From positions 186,001-250,000 of the forward strand of contig CANNCP010000002.1 in assembly GCA_947503145.1 (NCBI GenBank): 64,000 bases of DNA. Reading direction: 5' to 3'. This DNA comes from an uncultured Roseovarius sp. (GTDB taxonomy: Bacteria > Pseudomonadota > Alphaproteobacteria > Rhodobacterales > Rhodobacteraceae). Position numbers and translations under genes: made by a program. Position 1 is the first letter of the stretch. Every line of letters begins with the position of its first letter. The notes under the pieces were generated by a model. That model was not told the origin of the DNA, did no database searches, and saw nothing but the letters and a program-made list of their open reading frames with translations. Below are positions 29,037 through 38,175 of this stretch, one piece after another.

Positions 29037-29954
29037 TTAGCGCAGAAACAATATCTCTGCCAGCGTGACCCAGACCGGCAATGTCAACGCGCCCAACAGC
29101 GTCGATTGCGCCACCAGAGTGGCCGACAGTTCGCGGTCCGCGCCAAACCCTGCCGCCAGCACATGCGCAGCAGAGGCCGTTGGCAGCGCCGCAAAGACCA
29201 GCAGCACAGCCACTTCGGATCCGGAAATCCCCAGCGCCAGCGCCGTCCCGGTCACAAGTCCGGGCAGCAAGATCAACTTGACCCCGCAGAGTGTTCCGCT
29301 GAACCCGTTCAGCCGCGCCAGCGCGCTCCAATTCATCGTCGCCCCGACCGAGATCAGCGCGATGGGAATAGCGGCGTCAGCCAGCAGGGTCAGCGGTGCC
29401 AGCACGAGGCCCGGCAGACTGTATCCCGACAGGCCCAGCAACACCCCGCTGAGCGAGGCCAGCAGAAACGGATTCAGTGCGATCTTGCGCACCGTCGCCA
29501 ACGGCCCCAGTGCGCCACCGCGCGACAGTGCCGAGACGGCGTACACATTGGCCAGCGGCACTGCCATGCCAATAGCCACTGCCATCAACCCAGGCTGAGA
29601 AGTGCTGAGCGCGCCCACCGCGATGATGCCGATTGCCGAATTGAACCGCCAGGCAGTCTGCCACGCGCCCGCAAAATCGAGGAACCGATCAGGGCCGAAC
29701 CGGCGCGCGCCATAGCCCGCAATCATTCCGCAGGTCAGCAACGCCCAGACCGCCGGTGCGATAGTGGCAACAGCGCTCAGCTCGATTGGTCGGCTGGACG
29801 CCGCGACAAAGAGCAATGCGGGAAAGAGGATTTCGAAATTGAGCCGATCAAGCCCTTGCCAGGCATTCGCGGACAGACGCCCCCGCACCAGCCCCCCCAG
29901 ACCGACCAGCAGGAACGAGGGCAGAAGCCCGGCCAGGATCACCAGAAAGATCAT
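29037..29954 (-). CDS. AEC-family transporter
   Basis: The 305-residue membrane protein has about ten hydrophobic segments in two halves and fits the auxin efflux carrier (AEC) family: the N-terminal LAGLLPSFLLVGLGGLV and the second-half PIALISVGATMNWSAL with NP in between (RKIALNPFLLASLSGVLLGL). Bacterial members export or import small carboxylates such as malonate or malate. It is 21 bp downstream of the SulP gene on the same strand, so the two anion-type carriers may be co-transcribed. Confidence 0.87.
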   Translation of the reverse strand: MIFLVILAGLLPSFLLVGLGGLVRGRLSANAWQGLDRLNFEILFPALLFVAASSRPIELSAVATIAPAVWALLTCGMIAGYGARRFGPDRFLDFAGAWQTAWRFNSAIGIIAVGALSTSQPGLMAVAIGMAVPLANVYAVSALSRGGALGPLATVRKIALNPFLLASLSGVLLGLSGYSLPGLVLAPLTLLADAAIPIALISVGATMNWSALARLNGFSGTLCGVKLILLPGLVTGTALALGISGSEVAVLLVFAALPTASAAHVLAAGFGADRELSATLVAQSTLLGALTLPVWVTLAEILFLR

Positions 29955-29975
29955 ACTGTCGGCCCCGCCCCCGGC

Positions 29976-31547
29976 TCAGTGCCCAGCGCCCAAAATCCCC
30001 GTACGCACGCCGTAATCGACTGCCACGACGTAATCAGGATCATCGTCGCTGTCGATCATCAGATGCCCGGCCTTGGTCAGCAGGCGGTGGCAATCGCGGC
30101 TCAGGTGGCGCAGTTGCAGACGTTTGCCTGCGGCCTCGTATTTGCCCGCCAGCGTCTCGATAGCCTGCAGCGCGGATTGGTCCACCACACGGCTCTGATC
30201 GAAATCGACCACCACGCGCTCCGGGTCGCTCGACACATCGAACAGTTCTGCGAACCCTTCGGCAGACCCAAAGAACAGCGGCCCTTCGATCTGATAGACT
30301 TTCGCGCCGCTCTCATCCACGCGCTTGTAGGCATGGATGCGCTTGGCGTTGTTCCACGCATAGGCCAAGGCCGAAACGATCACACCGACGATCACCGCGA
30401 TGGCCAGATCGTATTTCACCGTCACCGCCGTAACGAGCAGGATCACCAATGCGTCGGTCAGCGGAACCTTTCGCAGGATGGTCAACGAGTTCCAGGCGAA
30501 TGTCCCGATCACCACCATGAACATCACGCCGACCAAGGCGGCGAGTGGGATCTGTTCGATGGCCGGTGCCGCAAAGAGGATAAAGATCAGCAGGAAAACG
30601 GCGGCCGCCACGCCAGCAATACGGGTGCGCCCGCCGGATTTGACGTTAATCATCGACTGTCCGATCATCGCGCAGCCGCCCATGCCGCCAAAGAACCCTG
30701 TCAGCGTATTGGCCAGCCCCTGCGCGATGCACTCCTGGCTGGCGCCGCCGCGCTTGCCGGTGATTTCGCCCACCAGGTTGAGGGTCAGCAGGCTCTCGAT
30801 CAGGCCGATGGCTGCGAGGATTGCCGCATAAGGCAGGATGATCTCGAATGTGGCCAGGTTCAGCGGCACCATCGGAATGTGAAAGCTGGGCAGCCCGCCC
30901 TGGATCGAGGCCAGATCGCCGACGCGCGGCACATCAAGCCCAAAGGCAATCACGAGGCCCGCCACGACACCGATTCCGGCCAGTGGCGCCGGAATCAAAC
31001 GGGTGATGCGCGGCGTAACCCAGATGATCACCATAGTCAGTGCCACCAGCCCCAGCATCATCAGCAGTGCAAGACCGCTCAGCCATACACCGCCCGACAG
31101 GCCGTGCCCGGTGTCCACCATCGTGCCCGGCACTTTGAATTGGCTCATCTGCGCCAGGAAAATCACGATCGCCAGACCATTGACAAAGCCCAGCATCACC
31201 GGATGCGGCACCAGCCGGATGAACTTGCCCCATCTCAGCACGCCCGCGACGACCTGGATCAGCCCCATCAGAACCACGGTGGCAAACAGGTACTCGACCC
31301 CGTGCTGTGCCACCAGGGAAACCATCACCACCGCCAACGCACCCGTGGCACCGGATATCATCCCCGGCCGCCCGCCGATCAGCGCGGTCACGAGGCCGAC
31401 CAGGAATGCCGCATAAAGCCCGACCAGCGGATTGACCCCAGCGACAAAGGCGAATGCCACCGCCTCGGGCACCAGCGCCAGCGCGACTGTAAGGCCCGAG
31501 AGCAACTCGATCCTGAGACGTGTGAGGCCGAATTTCTCATCCTGCAT
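29976..31547 (-). CDS. SulP-family anion transporter with STAS domain
   Basis: The protein (523 residues from ATG 31547) has the SulP membrane domain (LLSGLTVALALVPEAVAFAFVAGVNPLVGLYAAF; GGMGGCAMIGQSMINVKSGGRTRIAG) and a C-terminal STAS domain (about the last 110 residues, VVDFDQSRVVDQSALQAIETLA). Substrates in the family include sulfate and bicarbonate; this subgroup often lies in marine bacteria and may take up bicarbonate. An in-frame TTG at 31607 would add 20 residues; neither start has a good ribosome site. Confidence 0.88.
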   Translation of the reverse strand: MQDEKFGLTRLRIELLSGLTVALALVPEAVAFAFVAGVNPLVGLYAAFLVGLVTALIGGRPGMISGATGALAVVMVSLVAQHGVEYLFATVVLMGLIQVVAGVLRWGKFIRLVPHPVMLGFVNGLAIVIFLAQMSQFKVPGTMVDTGHGLSGGVWLSGLALLMMLGLVALTMVIIWVTPRITRLIPAPLAGIGVVAGLVIAFGLDVPRVGDLASIQGGLPSFHIPMVPLNLATFEIILPYAAILAAIGLIESLLTLNLVGEITGKRGGASQECIAQGLANTLTGFFGGMGGCAMIGQSMINVKSGGRTRIAGVAAAVFLLIFILFAAPAIEQIPLAALVGVMFMVVIGTFAWNSLTILRKVPLTDALVILLVTAVTVKYDLAIAVIVGVIVSALAYAWNNAKRIHAYKRVDESGAKVYQIEGPLFFGSAEGFAELFDVSSDPERVVVDFDQSRVVDQSALQAIETLAGKYEAAGKRLQLRHLSRDCHRLLTKAGHLMIDSDDDPDYVVAVDYGVRTGILGAGH

Positions 31548-31870
31548 GACACCCAGATCGGGTAAGGCGATACGGCTTGCGAAAGCGGCCAGAATGGCTT
31601 GTTTCAAGGGATAGGTGTCCTGTCGTGATTTATCCGGATACGTGAGCCGCCTCCCTTACAGGGATGCGCGTCCTCTGACCAGATATAGATGCGGGATGCC
31701 GCCATGTTCCACGCGGATACCAAACCCAAGAAGCATTCACCCAAACAGGCAAAAGATGAAACGCACAACGCTTGCATGTCGCGTGCGTTTCACAAGAAAC
31801 TGTGATTCAGTTTTTCCGCGAAACGCTTTATCAATCGGTTGCAAATGCAAACTGTGTGACGGGAGAATTC
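31548..31870. other. Divergent intergenic region between SulP and mtnP genes
   Basis: About 320 bp (260 bp if SulP starts at its upstream TTG). The right part contains a copy of the dispersed repeat, CCGCGAAACGCTTTATCAAT near 31816-31835, and a GCAAATGCAAAC stretch. No convincing gene is present; both promoters should lie here. Confidence 0.5.
31804..31831. repeat. GCGAAACGC family copy upstream of mtnP
   Basis: GATTCAGTTTTTCCGCGAAA followed by CGCTTTAT; the CGCGAAACGCTT part matches the right half of the perfect palindrome at 33568-33593. One-armed copy in the mtnP upstream region. Confidence 0.45.
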
Positions 31871-32758
31871 ATGACCAGAACGATGATCGGTGTGATCGGC
31901 GGCTCGGGCCTTTACCAGATGGACGGGTTGCAAGATGCCAAATGGCAAAACGTCGAGACCCCCTGGGGCGCGCCATCGGACCAGATCCTGACCGGTATGC
32001 TGGATGGTACGCCGTTCGCATTCTTGCCGCGTCACGGGCGTGGCCATGTGCACAGCCCCTCAACCGTGCCCTATCGCGCCAATATAGACGCGCTCAAGCG
32101 GCTGGGGGTGACGGATGTCATCAGCGTCAGCGCCTGCGGGTCGTTCCGGCACGAGATGGCGCCGGGCGATTTCGTCATTGTCGATCAATATATCGACCGC
32201 ACATTCGCCCGCGAAAAATCATTCTTTGGCGCAGGCTGCGTGGCCCATGTCAGCGTCGCGCAACCCACCTGCCCGCGCCTGTCGTCAGCATGTGGAGCGG
32301 CCGCGCGTGCCGTCGGTATCACGGTCCACGACGGCGGCACATACCTGGCGATGGAGGGGCCGCAATTCTCGTCGCTTGCGGAATCGCGCGTCTACCGCGA
32401 GGTCTGGGGCTGCGACGTGATCGGCATGACCGGCATGCCCGAGGCCAAGCTCGCCCGAGAGGCGGAACTGGATTACGCCTGCGTCGCGATGATCACCGAC
32501 TATGACAGCTGGCACCCCGAGCACGGCGAGGTCGATGTAACGCAGATCATCGCCACCCTGACAGGCAACGCGGACAAGGGGCGGGACATGCTGCGCGGTC
32601 TGCCCGCATTGCTGGACAAGACGCGCGCGCCCTGCCCGCATGGTTGCGACCGGGCGCTGGAATTTGCCGTGCTGACCGCGCCAGATGCGCGCGATCCGGC
32701 GCTTGTGGCGCGGCTGGATGCCGTGGCGGGTCGGGTGTTGAACGGGGGCGCTGGTTAA
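31871..32758 (+). CDS. mtnP: S-methyl-5'-thioadenosine phosphorylase
   Basis: The 295-residue enzyme phosphorolyses methylthioadenosine to adenine and methylthioribose-1-phosphate in methionine salvage. Motifs are IGVIGGSGLYQMDG, FLPRHGRGHVHSPSTVPYRANI, and the purine-binding AMEGPQFSSLAESRVYR with MTGMPEAKLAREAELDYA. The ATG at 31871 follows GGGAG. The adenine produced would be used by the apt product encoded 250 bp downstream, so the locus couples adenine release with its salvage. A LysE remnant lies between them. Confidence 0.95.
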   Translation: MTRTMIGVIGGSGLYQMDGLQDAKWQNVETPWGAPSDQILTGMLDGTPFAFLPRHGRGHVHSPSTVPYRANIDALKRLGVTDVISVSACGSFRHEMAPGDFVIVDQYIDRTFAREKSFFGAGCVAHVSVAQPTCPRLSSACGAAARAVGITVHDGGTYLAMEGPQFSSLAESRVYREVWGCDVIGMTGMPEAKLAREAELDYACVAMITDYDSWHPEHGEVDVTQIIATLTGNADKGRDMLRGLPALLDKTRAPCPHGCDRALEFAVLTAPDARDPALVARLDAVAGRVLNGGAG

Positions 32759-32786
32759 GGCCGGGCCTGCGCGAGGATATTGAGGC

Positions 32787-32918
32787 ATGATATTTGAACT
32801 CTGGCTCGCCTTCGTGACCACCTCCACCGCGCTCTTGCTCATCCTCGGCGCGGACGGGTTCAGCGGCCGCCACCTCACCTTTGGCCTGCGCACAACAGGC
32901 TGGCAGGTGCTGTGGTAA
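32787..32918 (+). pseudogene. Remnant of a LysE-family exporter gene
   Basis: A 43-codon frame starts with [20 protein letters not shown], which closely resembles the N-terminus of LysE/RhtB amino-acid exporters (WLAF..ST.LLI followed by PGP in intact members). After residue 20 the similarity ends. The remainder ([19 protein letters not shown]) does not fit, and a neighbouring frame reads AHNRLAGAV, plausible for the far C-terminal helix of LysE. This suggests a large internal deletion that joined the gene's two ends out of frame. A GAGG site still precedes the ATG. Confidence 0.55.
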
Positions 32919-33007
32919 GCAACCCTCCACGCAGAGGCAGGCAATCCCTGCCCTTGCATGCGCCCGGCGGATCGGCCAAACCCGGTGGCAAGATCCGACC
33001 GGCCAGA

Positions 33008-33571
33008 ATGAAACCAGACAAGGCAAAGACCGTGCCCCCGACCCAAACCATTCAGGACTATATCCGCACGATACCCGACTTCCCCCATGAGGGGGTCATG
33101 TTCCGGGACGTGACAACCCTCTTTGCCGACCCGCGCGGGTTTCGCATGGCCATTGACCAGTTGCTGCACCCCTATGCGGGGCTGAGAATCGACAAGGTGG
33201 TAGGGCTGGAGGCCCGCGGCTTCATCCTTGGCGGTGCTGTGGCGCATCAGCTCAGCGTCGGTTTCGTGCCGGTGCGCAAGGCAGGCAAGCTGCCCGGTCG
33301 CACGATCGCGCAGGACTACATGCTCGAATATGGCAACGCGACGGTCGAACTGCACGAGGACGCCATCGAGGCAGGCGAGACGATCTTGCTGGTCGATGAC
33401 CTGCTGGCCACCGGCGGCACCGCCGAGGCCGGCATTCGCCTGATCGAGCAACTGGGCGGCAAGATCGCAGGCTGCGCCTTCGTGGTCGACCTGCCGGATC
33501 TGGGCGGGCGCGCGCGACTGGAGGCGCTGGGTATGGACGTGCACGCCTTATGTGCTTTTGAGGGCAACTGA
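33008..33571 (+). CDS. apt: Adenine phosphoribosyltransferase
   Basis: The 187-residue enzyme converts adenine and PRPP to AMP. It shows [43 protein letters not shown], and the PRPP loop [17 protein letters not shown]. The ATG at 33008 matches where homologues begin; a longer frame from 32912 would run into the LysE remnant. It works with mtnP upstream. Its stop codon lies inside a perfect 26-bp palindrome shared with the convergent methyltransferase gene, 18 bp away. Confidence 0.95.
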   Translation: MKPDKAKTVPPTQTIQDYIRTIPDFPHEGVMFRDVTTLFADPRGFRMAIDQLLHPYAGLRIDKVVGLEARGFILGGAVAHQLSVGFVPVRKAGKLPGRTIAQDYMLEYGNATVELHEDAIEAGETILLVDDLLATGGTAEAGIRLIEQLGGKIAGCAFVVDLPDLGGRARLEALGMDVHALCAFEGN

Positions 33572-33593
33572 AGCGTTTCGCGAAACGCTTCAG
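33568..33593. terminator. Perfect 26-bp palindrome containing two convergent stop codons
   Basis: The half CTGAAGCGTTTCG (33568-33580) is followed directly by its exact reverse complement (33581-33593). It contains the TGA of apt (33569-33571) on the plus strand and the TGA of the methyltransferase gene (33592-33590) on the minus strand. It is the most perfect copy of the GCGTTTYGC repeat family and would form the same hairpin on either transcript. Confidence 0.75.
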
Positions 33594-34783
33594 CGCAGGA
33601 TGCTCGAATAGTGCAGCATGCCCCAACTGACCAGTTCGCGCTCGATCCGGGACCATTGCGCACCCATGCTGATGGGATCAAGATGCGCTGCGGCAGCGAT
33701 CTCGGCCAGAGTGCGGCGGCCATTGATCGCCCCGATCAGCGGTGCCGTCTCGCGCCCCAGCGACAGGTGGCCCCCGGTTCCTGGAAAGTCCAGTTTTGGC
33801 CGTTGCCCCTGCGCAAGCCCCCGAGCCAACTTTTGCGGCGCGATGCCACGAAGATGCGGGACCAGTGCGCGGTTCTTGCCTGACGCGGGCGTCACCGGCG
33901 CGTCCGAAGCCACGGCATAACCCACATGCGTCTTGATCGTGCCGCGCAGCTTTTCGGCCACAGCCATCTGCGCCGGAATATCCAGATGTTTGGGCACCTC
34001 TGCCAGCCGGTCCAGCTCGTAAAGTGCAGGCATGGCAAAGCCGCTGAGCGCCCAACCGCCCTGCTCCAGCGTGTCCAGCAACTCTGGCACGGAAAACGCG
34101 CGGTCCTGCGAATGCAGCAGCAGATCGTAGAACCCCGCGTCGCTGCTGCGATGATCGGCCACGTTGGGATTGCCGGCAAAGGGATGCCCCTCGGGCAGGG
34201 TCTCCATGATCTTGCGCGCCGCTTTCAGGCGCTGTCCGGGGGGCTGGCCTTCGAAAAGCGCAGCGAACGCCTGTTGCAGCGGATAGACGCCGGACCGGCC
34301 ATAAGGCGCATAGACCATGAACCCCAGACCGCCGCCCGGGGCCAGCGCCGCGCGCAGCGCCGCAAACCCGGCAACCGGATCGGGCAGGTGATGCAGCACG
34401 CCGCAGCAATCGATATAGTCGAACGGCCCCAGATCAGGTGCCTGCATCAGGCTCCCGGTGATGAACCGGATGCCGGTCAGCCCGCGCGCCCGCGCCCGCG
34501 CCTCGGCCACTTTGCGCGACGCTGCGCTGAGGTCCACATAGGTGATCTCGCACGGCTTGCCCGCCTGGGCCATCACTTGCGCCAACTGGATCAGCCCATC
34601 GCCGGTGCCACCCCCCGCGACCAGCGCACGCAGCGGCCGGGACCAGTCACGCTGTCCGCCAAAGACGAAATGATCGACCTCCAGCGGATGCGAGGGCGAG
34701 CCGGTGATCAGCCGCCTGGCCTCATCCTTGGGGTCACGCTCGGGGTAGGGATAGACCTCGTACTGGTCCTTGACCTGATTCAT
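33590..34783 (-). CDS. Class I SAM-dependent methyltransferase
   Basis: The 397-residue protein has a Rossmann methyltransferase domain: motif I ALVAGGGTGDGLIQLAQ (about 53-69), motif II ITYVDLSAASRKVAEARA, and FDYIDCCGVLHHLPDPVAGFAALR (about 120-143). A C-terminal extension of about 150 residues ends in a winged-helix-like segment (LIGAINGRRTLAEIAAAA). The N-terminal YEVYPYPERDP motif is typical of a bacterial family that methylates an unknown substrate. The gene converges on apt and follows the 5'-nucleotidase gene by 63 bp, which contains a conserved A/T-rich motif. Confidence 0.86.
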   Translation of the reverse strand: MNQVKDQYEVYPYPERDPKDEARRLITGSPSHPLEVDHFVFGGQRDWSRPLRALVAGGGTGDGLIQLAQVMAQAGKPCEITYVDLSAASRKVAEARARARGLTGIRFITGSLMQAPDLGPFDYIDCCGVLHHLPDPVAGFAALRAALAPGGGLGFMVYAPYGRSGVYPLQQAFAALFEGQPPGQRLKAARKIMETLPEGHPFAGNPNVADHRSSDAGFYDLLLHSQDRAFSVPELLDTLEQGGWALSGFAMPALYELDRLAEVPKHLDIPAQMAVAEKLRGTIKTHVGYAVASDAPVTPASGKNRALVPHLRGIAPQKLARGLAQGQRPKLDFPGTGGHLSLGRETAPLIGAINGRRTLAEIAAAAHLDPISMGAQWSRIERELVSWGMLHYSSILR

Positions 34784-34813
34784 CGGCGTGTGCGGCCTTT
34801 GCTGCGGAGTGCA

Positions 34814-34839
34814 TTGAGTATTTTTGGAAAAATGAAAGG
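34814..34839 (-). repeat. Conserved A/T-rich 3' motif, copy 1
   Basis: On the minus strand this reads CCTTTCATTTTTCCAAAAAT followed by ACTCAA. It begins about 8 bp after the stop of the leftward 5'-nucleotidase gene, in the sense direction. Three further copies are at 46228, 52232 and 60433. Confidence 0.75.
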
Positions 34840-34846
34840 CATGATG

Positions 34847-36412
34847 TCACTCTGAAACGGTGCGGACGCGGGCGTCCACCATAGCGGTAAAGGGAATGCG
34901 CCGGGCAAGGTATTCGGCCAGAACATCCGCGACATCGGGGCCGAAATCGTAGACGTCGCGCGCATCTTTCAGCACCGCGTAGCCATCACCGCCATTGCGC
35001 AGATAGTTGTTGGAAACCATGCCGTAGAGCTGCTCGGGATCGAGCGGGGCACCGCCCACCGTCACCGCGCGCACCCGGCTGCCCGGGGCCGCGGCGGGAT
35101 CATAGACCACCTCGATGCCTGCGACCTGCGGGAAGCGGCCTGCGCCCTCCTCGACCTGGCTCAGCCCGTTTTCGAGCACCTCAAGCAGTTCCGCCCCCGT
35201 GACGCGAAACGTCGAGAGCGTGTTCTGGAACGGCAGCACGGTCAGCACTTCGCCCAGCGTCACGGGCCCCGCGTCAATGCCCGCGCGCAGGCCACCGCCG
35301 TTTTGCAATGCGATCTCGACGCCCTGATCCCTGACCCGCTCCAGCATGGCCTCGGCCACGACGATGCCCATCTCGCAGGGGCCGCTGCGGCAGATGTCAC
35401 GGTCGCCGCTGATGGGCCGGGCCGTTTCGGCCACGACCTTGTTTCGGATCGCTTCGAGCGGCGCGGCCGCCTCGGTCAGGCGGTCCAGCACGCTTGCGTC
35501 CTCTGCAACGGCCGCATCCAAGAGCTGCGGCGCGCCGGTGGCCGAGACAAGCCTGCCAGCCTTGTCGAACGTCACATCGAGCGCGCCGAGGAACTTGCCA
35601 TAAGCATAAGCCTGGACGATCGCGGTGTCGCCGATCATCGTGGGATAAGGCCCCTCGGCGTCGGGGTCTGTGGGATGCAGGTAGGTGTTGGAATGCCCGC
35701 CTACGATCACATCGACGCCCGTAGTCTCATGCGCCACGCGCTGATCCACGCTGTAGCCGCTATGCGACAGGACGATGATCCGGGTGATGCCCGCATCCGT
35801 CAGCCGGTCCACCTGCGCCTGCACCGCCGCGACCGGGTCGGAAAAAGTGACATTCGGGCCGGGCGTGGCCAACTCGCCGGTGTCTTGTGGTGTGAGGCCG
35901 ATGAGGCCCACGGCCATATCGCTGCGCTCGATCACGATGGATTTGGCGATCTTGTCTGCCAGAAGTGGCTCGGCCGAAATATCGGCATTGGACATCAGCA
36001 CCGGAAAATCGAGCGCATCGACAAAACCGCGCAGCACTTCGGGGCCGTCGTCAAACTCGTGATTGCCCACGGTCATGGCGTCATAGCCGAGCAGGTTCAT
36101 CATCTCTGCGGCCAGCCTGCCCTTGTAATGGGTGTAAAACAGCGTGCCCTGAAACTGATCGCCGCCATCGACGAGGAGGACCGGCGCGCTGGCGGCGGCA
36201 CGCGCCGCTCGGATCGCAGTGATCAGCCGGGCAGTGCCGCCATAGCATTCGCCCCCGGCGTTGTCCTCAGGCTTGCAGGTCGAATCGTGGCTGTTGATCG
36301 GCTCGAACCGGGCGTGAAAATCGTTGGTGTGCAGGATCGTCAGGCGGTCCTGCGCCAGTGCAGGCAGGGCCGCAAGGCCAAGTGCGGCAATGGCCAAGAG
36401 GGGACGGATCAT
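34847..36412 (-). CDS. Periplasmic 5'-nucleotidase/bifunctional metallophosphatase
   Basis: The 521-residue precursor has a signal peptide (1-21, LGLAALPALAQ), an N-terminal metallophosphatase domain (LTILHTNDFHARFEP, GGDQFQGTLFYTH, GNHEFDDGPEVL, SHSGYSVDQR, VGGHSN) and a C-terminal 5'-nucleotidase domain (LQNGGGLRAGI, LPFQNTLSTFRVTG, VSNNYLRNGGDGY). It is UshA-like and would release phosphate and nucleosides from nucleotides in the periplasm. The start at 36412 has GGAG eight bases upstream. A TCKPEDNAGGEC insert near residue 45 carries two Cys. It is divergent from DUF952-pyrD. Confidence 0.92.
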   Translation of the reverse strand: MIRPLLAIAALGLAALPALAQDRLTILHTNDFHARFEPINSHDSTCKPEDNAGGECYGGTARLITAIRAARAAASAPVLLVDGGDQFQGTLFYTHYKGRLAAEMMNLLGYDAMTVGNHEFDDGPEVLRGFVDALDFPVLMSNADISAEPLLADKIAKSIVIERSDMAVGLIGLTPQDTGELATPGPNVTFSDPVAAVQAQVDRLTDAGITRIIVLSHSGYSVDQRVAHETTGVDVIVGGHSNTYLHPTDPDAEGPYPTMIGDTAIVQAYAYGKFLGALDVTFDKAGRLVSATGAPQLLDAAVAEDASVLDRLTEAAAPLEAIRNKVVAETARPISGDRDICRSGPCEMGIVVAEAMLERVRDQGVEIALQNGGGLRAGIDAGPVTLGEVLTVLPFQNTLSTFRVTGAELLEVLENGLSQVEEGAGRFPQVAGIEVVYDPAAAPGSRVRAVTVGGAPLDPEQLYGMVSNNYLRNGGDGYAVLKDARDVYDFGPDVADVLAEYLARRIPFTAMVDARVRTVSE

Positions 36413-36522
36413 CAACGGGCTCCTTGGTAACGCGGGTACATTCCGGATCGTGCCCTGCCACGCGGGCCGCGTCAAACCCATCTGCGCTTGACCGCGCGCA
36501 CAGGCCGGGGCATCACCCCGCC

Positions 36523-36861
36523 ATGATGATCTACAAGATTTTCCGCGGCCCCGAATGGGCCGACCTGCGCGCCACGGGTCGAAGTGCCGGCGCACCGGTC
36601 GATCTGGCTGACGGGTTTGTGCATTTTTCGACCGCAGTGCAGGCTGCCGAAACAGCGACAAAGCATTTTGCAGGCGAGGCCGGCCTGATGCTTCTGGCGG
36701 TCGAGACCGACCGGCTGGGTGATGATCTGAAATGGGAGCCGTCGCGCGGCGGTGCGCTCTTTCCGCATCTCTACCGCGAAATCCGCCTGTCGGACGTGGC
36801 CTGGGCACAACCCTTGCCGCTGCTGGATGGGCAGCACCAGTTTCCCCCGGGCCTGAAATGA
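36523..36861 (+). CDS. DUF952 protein
   Basis: The 112-residue protein matches DUF952: [42 protein letters not shown] and the C-terminal [16 protein letters not shown]. The fold resembles ADP-ribosyl/glutathione-type small enzymes, but the function is unknown to me. Its stop overlaps the pyrD start (ATGA), so the two are translationally coupled. This is a recurring arrangement in the group, as I recall. It is divergent from the 5'-nucleotidase gene with about 110 bp between starts. Confidence 0.88.
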   Translation: MMIYKIFRGPEWADLRATGRSAGAPVDLADGFVHFSTAVQAAETATKHFAGEAGLMLLAVETDRLGDDLKWEPSRGGALFPHLYREIRLSDVAWAQPLPLLDGQHQFPPGLK

Positions 36862-37916
36862 GCGTGCTGGAGCGTTTCGGTCTGGGGCTGCTGCACCGGT
36901 GCGATCCGGAAACGGCACATGGTCTGGCATTGCGTGCGCTGCGCCTGCGCGCGGTGCCCCTGCCCGGCCCGATCACCACGCCGCGCCTGGCCACCGAACT
37001 GGCGGGGCTGACGCTTGCCAACCCCATCGGTCTCGCCGCCGGGTTCGACAAGAACGCCGTGGCGCTGGGGCCGCTGGCCCGGGCCGGTTTCGGCATGATC
37101 GAGGTGGGGGCGGTCACGCCACGCGCCCAGCCCGGCAACCCGCGCCCGCGCCTGTTCCGCCTGCCGCAGGACCGGGCGGTAATCAACCGGTTCGGCTTTA
37201 ACAACGCCGGGATGGACGCGGCGGCCACGCGCCTTGCCGCGCGACCCAAGGATGCGGTGATCGGCCTCAATCTGGGCGCCAACAAGGACAGTACCGACCG
37301 GGCCGATGATTTTGCCCGTGTGCTGGCCCATTGCGGGCGGCACCTGGATTTCGCGACAGTCAACGTCTCGTCACCCAACACCGAAAGGTTGCGCGACCTG
37401 CAAGGGGCCGAAGCGCTGACCGCGTTGCTGAAGGGCGTGATGGAGGTGCGCGACTGGCTGGAGCGGCCGATCCCTGTATTCCTCAAGATCGCGCCAGACC
37501 TGAGCGACGCCGAACTTGCTGAGATTGCCGAAGTTGCACGGGCGTCCAACCTGAGCGGGATCATCGCGACCAATACGACGCTGGACCGCGACGGGCTGAC
37601 CAGCGCGGCGCGCAACGAGCAGGGCGGGCTGTCGGGCGCGCCGCTCTTTGCCAAATCCACGCGCGTTCTGGCGCGGCTGTCACAACTGACCGGCGGGGCG
37701 ATGCCGCTGATCGGCGTCGGCGGGATCGCCAGCGCCGAAGACGCCTATGCCAAGATTTGCGCCGGCGCCTCTGCGGTGCAGCTATACTCGGCACTGGTCT
37801 ATGAAGGGCTGTCGCTGGTCCCGCGCATCGCCGCCGGGCTGGACCGGCTGCTGGAGGCGGACGGGCATGCCTCGATCGCGGACGCAGTCGGCACGAAACG
37901 GGCGGCGTGGCTATGA
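36858..37916 (+). CDS. pyrD: Dihydroorotate dehydrogenase (quinone), class 2
   Basis: The 352-residue enzyme oxidises dihydroorotate to orotate with FMN and passes electrons to quinone. It shows [45 protein letters not shown], the catalytic-Ser loop [14 protein letters not shown], and FMN-phosphate binding [26 protein letters not shown]. The N-terminal helix pair (about 1-45) that docks class 2 enzymes to the membrane is present. It starts within the DUF952 stop (ATGA) and is followed by an imperfect palindrome at 37927-37969. Confidence 0.96.
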   Translation: MSVLERFGLGLLHRCDPETAHGLALRALRLRAVPLPGPITTPRLATELAGLTLANPIGLAAGFDKNAVALGPLARAGFGMIEVGAVTPRAQPGNPRPRLFRLPQDRAVINRFGFNNAGMDAAATRLAARPKDAVIGLNLGANKDSTDRADDFARVLAHCGRHLDFATVNVSSPNTERLRDLQGAEALTALLKGVMEVRDWLERPIPVFLKIAPDLSDAELAEIAEVARASNLSGIIATNTTLDRDGLTSAARNEQGGLSGAPLFAKSTRVLARLSQLTGGAMPLIGVGGIASAEDAYAKICAGASAVQLYSALVYEGLSLVPRIAAGLDRLLEADGHASIADAVGTKRAAWL

Positions 37917-37926
37917 CCACCTAAAA

Positions 37927-37969
37927 GCGTTCCGTGTTCAATCTGGTTCACGGATTGAACGCAAAACGC
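37927..37969. repeat. Imperfect palindrome of the GCGTTTTGC family after pyrD
   Basis: GCGTTCCGTGTTCAATC (37927-37943) and GATTGAACGCAAAACGC (37953-37969) pair at 14 of 17 positions around a 9-base loop, 10 bp after the pyrD stop. The right arm read in reverse (GCGTTTTGCGTTCAATC) matches the element at 60547-60563 at 15 of 17 positions. It may act as a 3'-end hairpin for pyrD. Confidence 0.7.
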
Positions 37970-38175
37970 CCGCAACATTGACAGATCACACTGCGTCTCG
38001 CTTTGTTGACACGATCCGCGCTGTTCGAAATCGCGCGCAGGTCTGGCACTGTTGCAGGAGCCGTGCACGCCCTGCCTGAATTGCCTTGATCGCGCGATCA
38101 CCCTTGATCGTGTCACATTGCAATATGCACCGATACCGCTAAACCTGCGGCAACCCGGCTGAGACACAGGACACC

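Noticed and set aside
28914..31565. A very long plus-strand open frame (over 880 codons) across the AEC and SulP genes
   Set aside because: It is antisense to two well-supported transporter genes, has a composition rich in Gln/His/Arg typical of reverse-strand GC-rich frames, and shows no domain.
36413..37660. Upstream extension of the 5'-nucleotidase frame across DUF952 and pyrD
   Set aside because: The signal peptide and ribosome site fix the start at 36412; the extension is antisense to two real genes and has no domain.
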